64,000 nucleotides of DNA, taken from assembly GCF_001646785.1 (NCBI RefSeq), contig NZ_LRRH01000056.1, positions 1 to 64,000 of the forward strand, written 5' to 3'. Of this stretch, positions 46,434 through 55,512 are shown piece by piece (position 1 is the first letter of the stretch; each line of letters begins with the position of its first letter). Position numbers and translations under genes: made by a program. The notes below the pieces were generated by a model, which was given only the letters and a program-made list of their open reading frames with translations, was not told the origin of the DNA and ran no database searches. Source of the DNA: Rhodococcus phenolicus (lineage in GTDB: Bacteria > Actinomycetota > Actinomycetes > Mycobacteriales > Mycobacteriaceae).

Positions 46434-48062
46434 TCACGCCCGGGTCAGAATCCCCGCCGTGTCGGTGCCGGTCGGCAGGGTGCCCAGCGCGATCCCCCAG
46501 TCGTGGTCGAGGCGGCTCGCGCAGAACGCGTCGGCGACGGCCGGATGCCCGTGCCGCACCAACTGGGCCCCCTGCAGCACGAGCGCCATGAGTTCGACGA
46601 CCCGGCGCGCCCGGTACTCGACGTTCTCGAGGTCGGCGAGTTCCTTGCCGACGCGGGAGATCGCATCGTCGAGCCGGCGATCGGCGCCCTCGGCGAGCCG
46701 GACCTCGGCGAAGAACGCCTCGACGGTGTCCGGTTGCCTGATCATCGCGCGCAGTGCGTCGAGCGCGGCGACGTTGCCGGAGCCCTCCCAGATCGACATC
46801 AGGGGCGACTCCCGGAACAACCGCGGCATGCCCGATTCCTCCGCGTAGCCGTTGCCCCCGAGACATTCGAGCGCTTCGGCGGCGTGCGCCGGGGCCCGCT
46901 TGCACACCCAGTACTTGGTGACGGCGAGTGCGATGCGCCGCAGAGCCGCTTCCTGCGGGTCACCGGAGGCGCGGTCGGTCGCGCCGGCCAGCCGCATCAT
47001 CATAGTGGTGGCGGCCTCGGATTCGACGACGAGATCGGCGAGCACGTTGCGCATGAGCGGCTGGTCGATCAGCAACGCGCCGAACGCTTTCCGATGACGG
47101 GCGTGGTGCACGGCGCGCAACGTCGCCATGCGCATGCCCGTCGAGGAACCGATGACGCAGTCGAGCCGGGTCATATTGACCATCTCGATGATGGTCGCGA
47201 CGCCGCGGCCCTCGGGCCCGACGAGCCAGCCGGTCGCGCCCTGGTACTCGATCTCCGACGACGCGTTGGACTTGTTGCCGAGCTTGTCCTTGAGCCGCTG
47301 GATGTGGATGCGGTTGCGGGTGCCGTCGGGCAGCACGCGCGGGAGCAGGAAACAGCTCGGCCCGTGCTCGGTCTGCGCGAGCGTCAGGAACAGGTCCGAC
47401 ATCGGCGCCGACGTGAACCACTTGTGCCCGACGATCGTGTGGCTGCCGTCGGCGTTCGCCGTCGCGGTGGTGGTGTTGGCGCGCACGTCGGAGCCGCCCT
47501 GCTTCTCCGTCATGGACATGCCGGCGATCAGCCCGCGCTTCGAACTCGGTTCACGCAGACCGAAGTCGTAGTGGGGTGCGGCGAGCAGCGGCTCGTAGCG
47601 GTCGGCGAGTTCGGGGTTGTGCCGCAGCGCGGGGATCGCCGCATAGGTCATCGAAATCGGGCACATGTGCCCGGCGTCGGCCTGGCCCCACGCATAGAAC
47701 TTCGCGGCGCGGGCGACGTGCGCGCCCGGTCGCGGATCGCGCCAGGGCGCGCCGTGGAGTCCGTGTTCGACGGCTACGGTCATCAGGTCGTGCCAGTGCG
47801 GATGGAACTCGACCTCGTCGATGCGGTTGCCGTACCGGTCGTGGGTGTGCAGCACGGGCGGGTACTCGTTGGCCAGACGCCCCCATTCCTGGGCGCGGAC
47901 GCCGCCGGCGAGCACTCCGAGGGTGCGCACCTCGTCCTCGGCCCACGCGGCACCTTCGCGGCGCAGTCCCTCGAGCAGGGCCGCATCGTCGGCGGCGTCG
48001 TAGGGCACGAGGTCGGGGACCTGGTTGAACACCTCGTGGGTCGGCGGGAAGGTCGGGTTCAT
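46434..48062 (-). CDS. AidB-like acyl-CoA dehydrogenase
   Basis: A 542-residue protein of the AidB group. The characteristic signature ranges are GLIAGMSMTEKQGGSDVRANT, RLKDKLGNKSNASSEIEYQ and GRGVATIIEMVNMTRLDCV, with a C-terminal ALECLGGNGYAEESGMPRL near 415. AidB is an FAD protein of the alkylation response in E. coli with weak acyl-CoA dehydrogenase activity; here the cellular role is unknown. It overlaps the TetR gene by 4 bp (ATGA), so they form one operon controlled by that repressor. Confidence 0.88.
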   Translation of the reverse strand: MNPTFPPTHEVFNQVPDLVPYDAADDAALLEGLRREGAAWAEDEVRTLGVLAGGVRAQEWGRLANEYPPVLHTHDRYGNRIDEVEFHPHWHDLMTVAVEHGLHGAPWRDPRPGAHVARAAKFYAWGQADAGHMCPISMTYAAIPALRHNPELADRYEPLLAAPHYDFGLREPSSKRGLIAGMSMTEKQGGSDVRANTTTATANADGSHTIVGHKWFTSAPMSDLFLTLAQTEHGPSCFLLPRVLPDGTRNRIHIQRLKDKLGNKSNASSEIEYQGATGWLVGPEGRGVATIIEMVNMTRLDCVIGSSTGMRMATLRAVHHARHRKAFGALLIDQPLMRNVLADLVVESEAATTMMMRLAGATDRASGDPQEAALRRIALAVTKYWVCKRAPAHAAEALECLGGNGYAEESGMPRLFRESPLMSIWEGSGNVAALDALRAMIRQPDTVEAFFAEVRLAEGADRRLDDAISRVGKELADLENVEYRARRVVELMALVLQGAQLVRHGHPAVADAFCASRLDHDWGIALGTLPTGTDTAGILTRA

Positions 48063-48655
48063 TGCGGGGCTCCCAGGGCTCGGAGGGCGAAGGCGACGAG
48101 GTCGGGGACGGTGCCGGTGGCGGCGGTCCCGGTGTGCAGGGGGTCGGTGAGCACTTCGCCGACCGCGCCAACGAGTGCGGCCGCGGCCAGGCCGGCGTCC
48201 TGGTCGGGAAACTCGCCGGTGGCGATGCCGTGGCCGATCGCGTCGGCGAACGCGGCCGCGAAGGCGCGGCGCAGCACGAGCCGTTCCGCGTCGAGCGCCG
48301 CGTCGACCGGTTCGGCGAGCAGGGTGTAGGCGAGCCGGGGGTTGCGCAGCGCCCGTTGCGCGAAGGTCTCGACCATCGCCGCGACCCTGCCGGTCGCGGA
48401 TCCGGCGGCGGACGCGGCGGTGACGGCCTCGACCTCGCGGACGCACAGGTCACGGAAGATCCCGACCATCAGTTCGGACTTGTCGGTGTAGTGCCGGTAG
48501 ACGGTGCCGGTGGCCACGCCGGCACGTTCGGCGACCGCGGCGATGGACAGCGCCCGGTAGCCGTGGTCGGACAGCAGCGCGATCGCGGCCGCGGCGATCG
48601 CGGCGCGCCGGTCTTCGAGTCGCTGCTCGACGGCAGCGGTACGACGGTAGGCCAC
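48059..48655 (-). CDS. TetR-family transcriptional regulator
   Basis: A 198-residue TetR regulator. The N-terminal HTH has AAIALLSDHGYRALSIAAVAERAGVATGTVYRHY (pattern AGVATGTVYRHYTDKSEL at about 39-56), followed by a helical ligand domain. GTG 48655 begins the protein right at the basic VAYRR. A palindrome (48663-48676) sits just upstream between it and the divergent acyltransferase gene. The first gene of an operon with the AidB-like gene, so probably autoregulated. Confidence 0.88.
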   Translation of the reverse strand: MAYRRTAAVEQRLEDRRAAIAAAAIALLSDHGYRALSIAAVAERAGVATGTVYRHYTDKSELMVGIFRDLCVREVEAVTAASAAGSATGRVAAMVETFAQRALRNPRLAYTLLAEPVDAALDAERLVLRRAFAAAFADAIGHGIATGEFPDQDAGLAAAALVGAVGEVLTDPLHTGTAATGTVPDLVAFALRALGAPQ

Positions 48656-48662
48656 GCAAGAA

Positions 48663-48676
48663 TTGAACCCCAGTTC
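48663..48676. promoter_or_regulatory. Candidate TetR operator
   Basis: TGAAC (48663-48667) and GTTCA (48672-48676) form an inverted repeat with a 4-bp spacer, located between the TetR gene start (48655) and the divergent acyltransferase start (48714). Position and symmetry fit an operator shared by both directions. Confidence 0.5.
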
Positions 48677-48713
48677 ATCCCTTGGGTCAACGGTCGGCGC
48701 TACCGTCGAGTGC

Positions 48714-49940
48714 GTGAACCGGCTCAGCGTGGTGGACGAGATCTTCCTGCACCGGCACCGAGGTCTCGGTCTGCCGGTGGTCATGCAGGGGCTGTGGCGC
48801 AGCGACGACACCGTCGACCTGCCCCTGCTCATCTCCCTGCACGACGCCCTCGCGCGCGGCCCGCTCGGCCGGCGCGTGGTGCGCCCCCGCATGCCCGGCG
48901 CGCGGCCCCGTTTCGAACCGACCCTCGAATCCCGGCCACTGCACTACCCCGCCGACCCGATCCCCGTCGACGGCGTTCTCGCCTGGGCCGACCTGCAGGC
49001 CGAGGTCGACGTCGACCCGCAGCGGCGACCGGGCTGGGCCCTGGCCGCCGCCCCGGTCGCCGGTGGGGGCACCGTCGTCTCGCTCGTGTGCTCACACGTA
49101 CTGGCCGACGCTCGCGGCCTGCTCGACGCGGTCACCGGCGCGCTCGCGGGCACGGCCGAGCCGCCGAGCCCCGACCACACCTCCGACGTGCGCGACGCCC
49201 TGCACCTCGTCCGACAGGTCGGTCGCGGCCTGCGCGGTGTGCACTACTCCCCCGCCTCCGGTACCGCACCCCCGCCCAGAACGGTCGCCGCCCGGCCGGT
49301 CACCGCGCTGCTCGACGTCGACGCCGAGCAGTGGGACCGGATCGCCGAGACCGACGGCGGCACCCCCAACGCGTTGTTCCTCGCCGTCGGCGCCGGCATC
49401 GCCCGGCGTGCGGGCGTGCCGTCGCCGGTGCGGATCGCGGTGCCCGTGGGCGCCGCCCCCGACACCGATGCCACCGCGAACGGCGTGTCCACCACCGAGG
49501 TCGTCGTCGGCGCGGCCGACACCCCCGCGCGGATCCGCGCCGCGGCGCGCGAGGCCTACCGGCGGCCGCGCGAGGGCGCACCCCACGGGATTCCCGACGA
49601 GATCCTCCAGCTGATGCCGGATCGGCTCGCCGCCCGGATGGCGGCAGGCGCCGGCGAGCGGGATGTGTTGTGTTCCAACATCGGACCGATTCCGGACAGC
49701 CTCACGACCTTCGGCCCACACCGCACCACCGGATTCGCCGCGCGGGCGATGCACCCCGGCCTGCCGGCGGCGCGGGCCACCACGTCGACGCGGCTGTCGG
49801 CGTACCTGTGCGCGCTCGGCGGGCACTACACGCTCGCCCTCGTCGCCCTCGACGGCGACCTGTTCCCGGACTCGACGGCCCTGCGCACCCACGCCGACGC
49901 CGAACTCGCCGCCCGCGGGCTGCAGGCGCGGTACTGGTGA
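48714..49940 (+). CDS. HxxxD acyltransferase (WS/DGAT or condensation-like)
   Basis: A 408-residue protein of the chloramphenicol-acetyltransferase-like fold. The catalytic motif H-V-L-A-D appears in CSHVLADARG (about 121-130), and a second-half DVL-type motif is present near 315. Related to WS/DGAT and PapA-type acyltransferases that transfer acyl groups to alcohols. No wax-ester substrate evidence exists beyond the fold. GTG 48714 (VNRLSVVDEIFLHRHRG) is used; it opens right after the divergent operator. Possibly under the TetR protein. Confidence 0.72.
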   Translation: MNRLSVVDEIFLHRHRGLGLPVVMQGLWRSDDTVDLPLLISLHDALARGPLGRRVVRPRMPGARPRFEPTLESRPLHYPADPIPVDGVLAWADLQAEVDVDPQRRPGWALAAAPVAGGGTVVSLVCSHVLADARGLLDAVTGALAGTAEPPSPDHTSDVRDALHLVRQVGRGLRGVHYSPASGTAPPPRTVAARPVTALLDVDAEQWDRIAETDGGTPNALFLAVGAGIARRAGVPSPVRIAVPVGAAPDTDATANGVSTTEVVVGAADTPARIRAAAREAYRRPREGAPHGIPDEILQLMPDRLAARMAAGAGERDVLCSNIGPIPDSLTTFGPHRTTGFAARAMHPGLPAARATTSTRLSAYLCALGGHYTLALVALDGDLFPDSTALRTHADAELAARGLQARYW

Positions 49941-49944
49941 CGGT

Positions 49945-49989
49945 ACAGAACTCAGATTCTTGCTTTTCGAGAGTATAGTTCTCACATTC
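49945..49989. promoter_or_regulatory. Imperfect direct repeat upstream of the thioesterase genes
   Basis: ACAGAACTCAGATTC (49945-49959) and ATAGTTCTCACATTC (49975-49989) agree at 11 of 15 positions and lie exactly 30 bp apart in an AT-rich pocket. AGAACT/AGTTCT also makes an inverted repeat. Candidate operator; regulator unknown. Confidence 0.4.
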
Positions 49990-50086
49990 GGGGACCACGG
50001 CGCCCGACACCACCGGGATCGGTCCGGCGGTCACGCAGACGGAGGAGGACGCAGACCATGCGGATCGGACCGAACGCGAGGCCGTC

Positions 50087-50719
50087 GTGACAACGGACGC
50101 GGGCGCAGCACCCTCGTCGTTCACGGGTACGGGCTCCGTGGCGCGTGCGGCGCAGTCCGTGCGCCGCGTCGCCGTGGCACTGCTGTCCGTGCGCCCGGAC
50201 CTGCCGGAACTCGGCGACATCGCAGCAACGATCCACGGCCTCGCCGACGACCTCGGCACCCGGGCCTGCCCCGTGGACGAACGCGTCCACGGCATGAGCA
50301 CCACCGAGCGGATCGTGCCGTACAGCCCCGTCGTGGGAACGGCCAACGCCGTCGCCCCGCCGCTCCTGCTGCGCCCTGCCGCGGCAACCGGAGACGGCCC
50401 CGATCTCGAGGGCACCGTCACGTTCTCCCCGGCGTACCAGGCGACGCCGGGCACGGTGCACGACGGGGCAGCCGCGATGGTGCTCGACGTGGCTCTGGCC
50501 GACGCCAACGTGCGGGCCGGGGTACCCGGCATGACCGTCGAACTCGTACTGCGCTTCCACCGCCCGCTCCCCGTCGACCGCGAACTGACGGTCCGGGCCT
50601 GGCACGACAGCGTCGACGGCCGGAAAGCCCGGTCCCACGGCGAGATCCGGTGGGGACCGCACCTGTGCGTGAGTGCCCGTGGACTGTTCGTCGTCGCACG
50701 AGGGGCCGCAGCACCGTGA
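50087..50719 (+). CDS. PaaI-type hotdog thioesterase, first copy
   Basis: A 210-residue protein with a C-terminal hotdog domain. The active-site HDG-type motif is TVHDGAAAMVLD (about 123-134), with ELVLRFHRPLPVDRELTVRA following. The N-terminal 80 residues are helical and specific to this group. Likely a thioesterase for acyl-CoA or acyl-ACP, role inferred. GTG 50087. It overlaps the second copy by 4 bp (GTGA), so the pair is coupled. Confidence 0.82.
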   Translation: MTTDAGAAPSSFTGTGSVARAAQSVRRVAVALLSVRPDLPELGDIAATIHGLADDLGTRACPVDERVHGMSTTERIVPYSPVVGTANAVAPPLLLRPAAATGDGPDLEGTVTFSPAYQATPGTVHDGAAAMVLDVALADANVRAGVPGMTVELVLRFHRPLPVDRELTVRAWHDSVDGRKARSHGEIRWGPHLCVSARGLFVVARGAAAP

Positions 50720-51339
50720 CCGACACCGATTCGACCGACACCGATTCGACCGAACATGCCCGCGCACAACAGCTCCGGAACGTCGTCGACGGCCTGCGCA
50801 GGCTGACGGATGTGCTTCTGCGCGTCGACGACGACGATCCCGCACTCGACGCCGCGGCCGCGGAGCTCGATCGGATCGCCGCGCTCGTGGAGCAGTCGAG
50901 CCCCGCGACCGGGTTCGGCACCGCACCCGACGGCAACGATCCGGTGTTCGGGCACCGGAACGCCCTCGCACCCCCGCTGACCCCGGCCGTGACCGACAGC
51001 GGAACGGTGTCCGCCACCGGGACCCTCGGCCTGGCGTATCAGGGGCCGCGGGGTCTGGTGCACGGTGGCGTCTCGGCACTGCTCCTCGACCACGTGCTCC
51101 ACACCGCCGCCGACCGGTACGGTCCGGCGGTCCTCGACGAACTGACGGTGCGCTATCACCGGCCGGTCCCGCTGTTCGAGGCCGTGACCGTGACCTGCGG
51201 GCACACCGACCGGGGCGGTGCCGACCTCCGGGCGCGCGGCGAGATCACCGTGGACGGGAACGTCTCGGTGTCGGCTCAGGCCACTTACCGCGCGGGTCCC
51301 GGCAACTGTGACGGCCCGTCACGTACAGTTTCCACATGA
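50716..51339 (+). CDS. PaaI-type hotdog thioesterase, second copy
   Basis: A 207-residue paralogue of the preceding gene: same organisation, with LVHGGVSALLLDH in place of the HDG motif (Gly replaces Asp) and ELTVRYHRPVPLFEAVTV. Its N-terminus has a TDTDSTDTDSTE repeat. The altered motif suggests it may serve as a partner or have a different acyl preference; hotdog proteins often form dimers. Overlaps the esterase start by 4 bp (ATGA). Confidence 0.82.
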   Translation: MTDTDSTDTDSTEHARAQQLRNVVDGLRRLTDVLLRVDDDDPALDAAAAELDRIAALVEQSSPATGFGTAPDGNDPVFGHRNALAPPLTPAVTDSGTVSATGTLGLAYQGPRGLVHGGVSALLLDHVLHTAADRYGPAVLDELTVRYHRPVPLFEAVTVTCGHTDRGGADLRARGEITVDGNVSVSAQATYRAGPGNCDGPSRTVST

Positions 51340-52856
51340 CGTCCGAGACCCTCGTCACACTCGCCGACGGCGCGGTCCGCGGCAGCCGCATCGGCGACCT
51401 CCTCTCGTGGCGGGGCATCCCGTATGCGGCACCGCCGGTCGGCCCGTTGCGGTTGCGGGCACCCCAACCGGTGCAGCCGTGGACCGGGGAACTCGACACG
51501 ACCCGTTTCGGCAATGCCGCGTGCCAGGCCCCGCGCGGCGCTTTCACCGGCAGCCGGGAGCGCGCGACCATCGGCGAGGACTGCCTGACCCTCAACGTCC
51601 TCGCCCCCGCCGCCCGGTCGTCCCAGCCCCGCCCGGTGATGGTGTTCGTGCACGGCGGCGCCTACACGCTCGGCACGAGCGCACTGTCGATCTACGGTGG
51701 GCAGTCGCTGGTGCGGCGCGGCGACGTGATCTACGTGTCGCTCAACTACCGGCTCGGCAGCCTCGGCTACCTGGACTTCTCGGCGTTCTCGACACCCACC
51801 CGGAGATTCGACTCGAACCTGGGGCTCCGCGACCAGGTCGCCGCGCTCGAATGGGTGCAGCGCAACATCGCCGCATTCGGCGGCGACCCCGGCAACGTGA
51901 CCGTCTTCGGCGAATCCGCGGGTGGCAACGCGGTCACCACACTCATGGCGACTCCCGCCGCGCGCGGCCTGTTCGCGCAGGCGATCGCGCAGAGTTCCGC
52001 GCCGAACCTGGTCGTCGAGGCGTCGCGTGCCGCCGGCTGGACGGCACGGTTCGTCGAACTGCTCGGCGCCGACGCCGACAGTGCGGCGGCCGCGCTCGAC
52101 GCGGCCTCGCCCGCCGAACTCGGTCGCGCCGGCAACCGGCTGTCCGGTGAGACCCTGCGCGCGACCCCCGGCCTGCACGTGTTCGGGCCGGTCGTCGACG
52201 GCGACTTCCTGCCGACCGACCCGCTCGAGGCGTACGCATCCGGTGCGGCACATCGCGTTCCGCTGATCATCGGCACCAACGCCCGGGAAGGCGCCCTGTT
52301 CCCCCGTTTCCTCGATGCGCTGCCGACGAACCCCGACCGCATCGACCGGATGTTCTCGCTCACCGACGCATCGGCGCGCGACCGCGTCGTCGCGGCCTAT
52401 CCGGGCTACCCGGCCGAACGCGCCGCGATCGACATCGGCGGCGACCTCACCTTCTGGTATCCGTCGATTCAGATCGCGCAGGCGCATTCCCGGTTCGCTC
52501 CCACCTACAGCTACCGCTTCGACTTCGCGCCCCGGCTCGCGCGGGTGGCCGGGTTCGACGCGACGCACGCCGTGGAACTGCTCTCGGTGTTCGATCAGGT
52601 GGACACGCCGCTGGGCCGGGCGTACACGGCGCTCGGCGGCCGGCGCGGGTTGCGTCTGGTCAGCGACGCCGTGCAGCGGCACTGGCTGCACTTCGCGCGC
52701 CACGGGGAGCCGCTGCCGTCGTGGCCGCGCTACGACGAACGGGACCGCGCGACGACGATCTTCGACGTGCCGACCCGTCTCGAGCACGATCCATGGAAGG
52801 AACGCCGCCTCGCGTGGGAGGGTTACGCGGGCTACCGCACCCCGGTGTCGCCCTAG
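51336..52856 (+). CDS. Carboxylesterase type B
   Basis: A 506-residue esterase/lipase of the acetylcholinesterase family. The signature region is VFGESAGGNAVTTLM with the catalytic Ser in GESAG (about 192). The oxyanion motif VFVHGGAYTLG is at 104-114, and catalytic Glu and His should be in the C-terminal half (e.g. GTNAREGALF and THAVELLSVF regions). Hydrolyses esters of unknown origin. Its ATG overlaps the thioesterase stop, so it is part of the same operon. Ends 4 bp before the cupin gene stop. Confidence 0.9.
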   Translation: MTSETLVTLADGAVRGSRIGDLLSWRGIPYAAPPVGPLRLRAPQPVQPWTGELDTTRFGNAACQAPRGAFTGSRERATIGEDCLTLNVLAPAARSSQPRPVMVFVHGGAYTLGTSALSIYGGQSLVRRGDVIYVSLNYRLGSLGYLDFSAFSTPTRRFDSNLGLRDQVAALEWVQRNIAAFGGDPGNVTVFGESAGGNAVTTLMATPAARGLFAQAIAQSSAPNLVVEASRAAGWTARFVELLGADADSAAAALDAASPAELGRAGNRLSGETLRATPGLHVFGPVVDGDFLPTDPLEAYASGAAHRVPLIIGTNAREGALFPRFLDALPTNPDRIDRMFSLTDASARDRVVAAYPGYPAERAAIDIGGDLTFWYPSIQIAQAHSRFAPTYSYRFDFAPRLARVAGFDATHAVELLSVFDQVDTPLGRAYTALGGRRGLRLVSDAVQRHWLHFARHGEPLPSWPRYDERDRATTIFDVPTRLEHDPWKERRLAWEGYAGYRTPVSP

Positions 52857-52860
52857 CCGG

Positions 52861-53187
52861 TCACTTGGCGACGGTCAGCAGGAACGCGACGTCCTCGAGA
52901 GCGGACACGCTGTGCCGGCTCTGGGGGATCACCAGGAAATCCCCGGCCGACCCCTTCCACGACTGGTCCCCCGCGATCAGGGACAGCTGACCGCTCAGGA
53001 CCTGGAGTGTCGCCTCACCAGGGCTGTCGTGCTCGCCGAGTTCGTGGCCGGCGAGCAGCGCGATCACCGTCTGCCGAAGATGCTTGGTGTGACCGCCGAG
53101 CACCGTCTGCGAACTTCGCCCGTTGCTCGAGGTGGCCGCGAGCTTCAGCTGCTGCCGGGCCATTGCGGTGAGGGAGAGCTTGTCCAT
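52861..53187 (-). CDS. Small cupin-fold protein
   Basis: A 108-residue single-domain cupin: MDKLSLTAMARQQLKL, then the barrel with GHELGEHDSPGEATLQVLSG (metal-ligand region: His, His, Glu) and GDFLVIPQSRHSVSALED (ligand His). Small cupins of this kind bind a metal and a small ligand; no function can be assigned. ATG 53187. It converges on the carboxylesterase and is transcribed from the same strand as folA. Confidence 0.75.
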   Translation of the reverse strand: MDKLSLTAMARQQLKLAATSSNGRSSQTVLGGHTKHLRQTVIALLAGHELGEHDSPGEATLQVLSGQLSLIAGDQSWKGSAGDFLVIPQSRHSVSALEDVAFLLTVAK

Positions 53188-53221
53188 GTTCGCAGTATGG
53201 CGCACCGCGAGGGCACGGCTG

Positions 53222-53725
53222 TCAGCTTCGCGAGTACCCGACCCAGCGGAAGGTGATTCCGTTGCGGGACTGCTGCCACGCTCCCGGATCGGTGACCGTC
53301 CACTCCGGCCCGATCGCGGGTGCGACCGCATCGCCGGCGCCGTCAACGCCGAGGTCGAGATCGACCTCGGTGACGAGCAACCGGGTCGCATGCGGCATGG
53401 CCTGAGCGTAGATCTGGCCGCCACCCATCACGACGGCGTCCTCGTCGGCGACCAGTCGCAGTGCGTCGTCGACACTCCCGGCGACCTCGGCTCCCTCGCC
53501 GGTCCAGCCCGGGTTCCGGGTGACGACGATGTTGCGGCGTCCCGGCAGCGGCCGGAACTTCGCGGGCAGCGAATCCCACGTGAGCCGGCCCATGACGACG
53601 GGCAGGCCCATCGTGGCTTCCTTGAAGAACGCCATGTCCTCGGGGATGTGCCACGGGATCGTCCCGTCCCGCCCGATGACGCCAGCGCGGGTCTGCGCCC
53701 AGATCAGGGTGAGCGTCCCGGTCAC
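53222..53725 (-). CDS. folA: Dihydrofolate reductase
   Basis: Reduces dihydrofolate with NADPH for thymidylate and purine synthesis. The 167-residue protein has the DHFR pattern: [25 protein letters not shown], then [10 protein letters not shown], and [16 protein letters not shown] 53725 overlaps the thyA stop (GTGA), so translation is coupled, the usual thyA-folA arrangement that matches the DHF produced by ThyA. Confidence 0.96.
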   Translation of the reverse strand: MTGTLTLIWAQTRAGVIGRDGTIPWHIPEDMAFFKEATMGLPVVMGRLTWDSLPAKFRPLPGRRNIVVTRNPGWTGEGAEVAGSVDDALRLVADEDAVVMGGGQIYAQAMPHATRLLVTEVDLDLGVDGAGDAVAPAIGPEWTVTDPGAWQQSRNGITFRWVGYSRS

Positions 53726-54522
53726 ACCGCCACCGGCGCCTTGATCCCGGGGTGGTGCCGGTAGCCGACGACCTCGACGTCCTCGAACTCGTAGTCGAAC
53801 AGCGAGTCGCGGCGGTTCAGCTTCAGTGTCGGGTACTCGTACGCCTCGCGACCGAGCTGCTCGGTGACCTGCTCGATGTGGTTGTCGTAGATGTGGCAGT
53901 CGCCGCCGGTCCAGATGAACTCGCCCACCTCGAGACCGGTCTGCTGCGCGACCATGTGGGTGAGCAGTGCGTAGCTGGCGATGTTGAACGGCACCCCGAG
54001 GAACAGGTCGGCGCTGCGCTGGTAGAGCTGGCAGCTGAGCTTGCCGTCGGCCACATAGAACTGGAAGAAGGCGTGGCAGGGCATCAGTGCCATGTCGTCG
54101 AGGTCGGCGACGTTCCACGCGGAGACGATCATGCGCCGCGAATCCGGGTTGTTGCGGATGGTGTCGAGCACCTGGCCGATCTGGTCGATGTGCTCCCCGT
54201 TCGGGGTGGGCCAGGACCGCCATTGCACGCCGTAGACGGGCCCGAGCTCGCCGTCGACGTCGGCCCATTCGTCCCAGATGGTGACGCCGTGCTCCCGCAA
54301 CCACTGCACGTTCGAGTCGCCGCGCAGGAACCACAGCAGCTCGTACACGATGGACTTGAGGTGCACCTTCTTCGTGGTGATCAGCGGGAATCCCTGCGCG
54401 AGGTCGAAACGCATCTGATGCCCGAACAGGCTGCGCGTCCCGGTCCCGGTGCGGTCGGCCTTGGGGGTGCCGGTCTCGAGGACGAGGCGCAACAGGTCTT
54501 CGTACGGGGTCGGCACAGTCAC
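53722..54522 (-). CDS. thyA: Thymidylate synthase
   Basis: Methylates dUMP to dTMP with 5,10-methylene-THF, releasing DHF. The 266-residue protein has active-site Cys149 in [14 protein letters not shown] and the [13 protein letters not shown] and GDCHIYDNH motifs. GTG 54522. First gene of thyA-folA. Upstream, toward the Fpg/Nei gene, is a region with repeated palindromes. Confidence 0.97.
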   Translation of the reverse strand: MTVPTPYEDLLRLVLETGTPKADRTGTGTRSLFGHQMRFDLAQGFPLITTKKVHLKSIVYELLWFLRGDSNVQWLREHGVTIWDEWADVDGELGPVYGVQWRSWPTPNGEHIDQIGQVLDTIRNNPDSRRMIVSAWNVADLDDMALMPCHAFFQFYVADGKLSCQLYQRSADLFLGVPFNIASYALLTHMVAQQTGLEVGEFIWTGGDCHIYDNHIEQVTEQLGREAYEYPTLKLNRRDSLFDYEFEDVEVVGYRHHPGIKAPVAV

Positions 54523-54533
54523 GCCAGCAGTTT

Positions 54534-54615
54534 AGGCGGCTTCGCCGACAAGAGTTCAGGCGGCTTCGCCGCCCGTGTGCCTTTGTGGCGGCCGGAGCCG
54601 CCACATCGGCACACG
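54534..54615. repeat. GGCGGCTTCGCCG repeats and a cruciform between thyA and the glycosylase gene
   Basis: AGGCGGCTTCGCCG occurs at 54534 and 54558, 24 bp apart; the second copy extends into the palindrome GGCGGCTTCGCCGCC (54559-54573). Then comes a long hairpin: GTGTGCC (54575-54581) and GTGGCGGC (54585-54592), with complements GCCGCCAC (54597-54604) and GGCACAC (54608-54614), loop CGGA. The GGCGGC-TTC/GAA-GCCGCC unit also follows the repeat at 33936. Confidence 0.85.
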
Positions 54616-54635
54616 AGCAGCCGTAGGCTGCCCAT

Positions 54636-55502
54636 ATGCCCGAACTCCCCGAGGTGGAGGCGCTGGCCGGGTTCCTGCGGGAACATGCGGTCGGATCGGT
54701 GGTGGGCCGCGTCGACGTCGCGTCGATCAGCGTGCTGCAGACCGCCGATCCGCCCATCACTGCGTTGCAGGGCCGCGATGTCACCGGCGCGCGCCGATTC
54801 GGCAAGTTCCTGTGCCTGGACTGCGGCGACCTCTCGCTGATCACCCACCTGTCGAGAGCCGGGTGGCTGCGCTGGATCGACGATCCGTCGCCCACCCCGC
54901 CACGACCCGGCAAGGGACCTCTCGCGCTGCGCGTGCACCTGTTCACGCCCGACGCGACGACGCCCGCCGTCGACCTCACCGAAGCCGGAACCCGCAAGCG
55001 TCTGGCCGTGTGGCTCGTCGACGATCCGCGGAAGGTCCCCGGCATCGCACGGCTGGGCCCCGACGCGCTCGACGTCACCGTGGACGACCTCGCGGCGCTG
55101 CTCGTCGGAAGCACGTCGAGACTCAAGACCGTCCTGGTGGACCAGTCCGTCATCGCCGGTATCGGCAACGCCTACTCCGACGAGATCCTGCACACCGCGC
55201 GACTGTCCCCGTTCGCGACCGCGGGACGCCTGAGCGACGACCAGGTCCACGCCCTGCACGACGCCCTGCACGCGACCCTCACCGACGCGGTCGCACGCTC
55301 CGCCGGGCAGGACGCGGCGCGCCTCAAGGGCGAGAAGCGTTCCGGGATGCGGGTGCATGCGCGCACCGGGATGCCGTGCCCGGTGTGCGGCGACACCGTC
55401 CGCCAGGTCGAGTACTCGGAGCGGTCCTTCCAGTACTGCCCGACCTGTCAGACCGGCGGCAGGATCCTCGCGGATCGAAAACTGTCTCGGCTGCTGAAGT
55501 AG
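54636..55502 (+). CDS. Fpg/Nei-family DNA glycosylase
   Basis: A 288-residue glycosylase/AP lyase for oxidised bases. The catalytic N-terminus is MPELPEVEAL (Pro2 nucleophile, Glu3), the H2TH domain includes DQSVIAGIGNAYSDEIL, and the C-terminal zinc finger has CPVC and CPTC with a final GGRILADRKLSR. By the RSGMRVHARTGMPC run-in it fits the actinobacterial Nei2/Fpg2 group; base preference not predictable. ATG 54636. TDT transporter gene follows at once. Confidence 0.9.
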   Translation: MPELPEVEALAGFLREHAVGSVVGRVDVASISVLQTADPPITALQGRDVTGARRFGKFLCLDCGDLSLITHLSRAGWLRWIDDPSPTPPRPGKGPLALRVHLFTPDATTPAVDLTEAGTRKRLAVWLVDDPRKVPGIARLGPDALDVTVDDLAALLVGSTSRLKTVLVDQSVIAGIGNAYSDEILHTARLSPFATAGRLSDDQVHALHDALHATLTDAVARSAGQDAARLKGEKRSGMRVHARTGMPCPVCGDTVRQVEYSERSFQYCPTCQTGGRILADRKLSRLLK

Positions 55503-55512
55503 CTTGCTGGGA

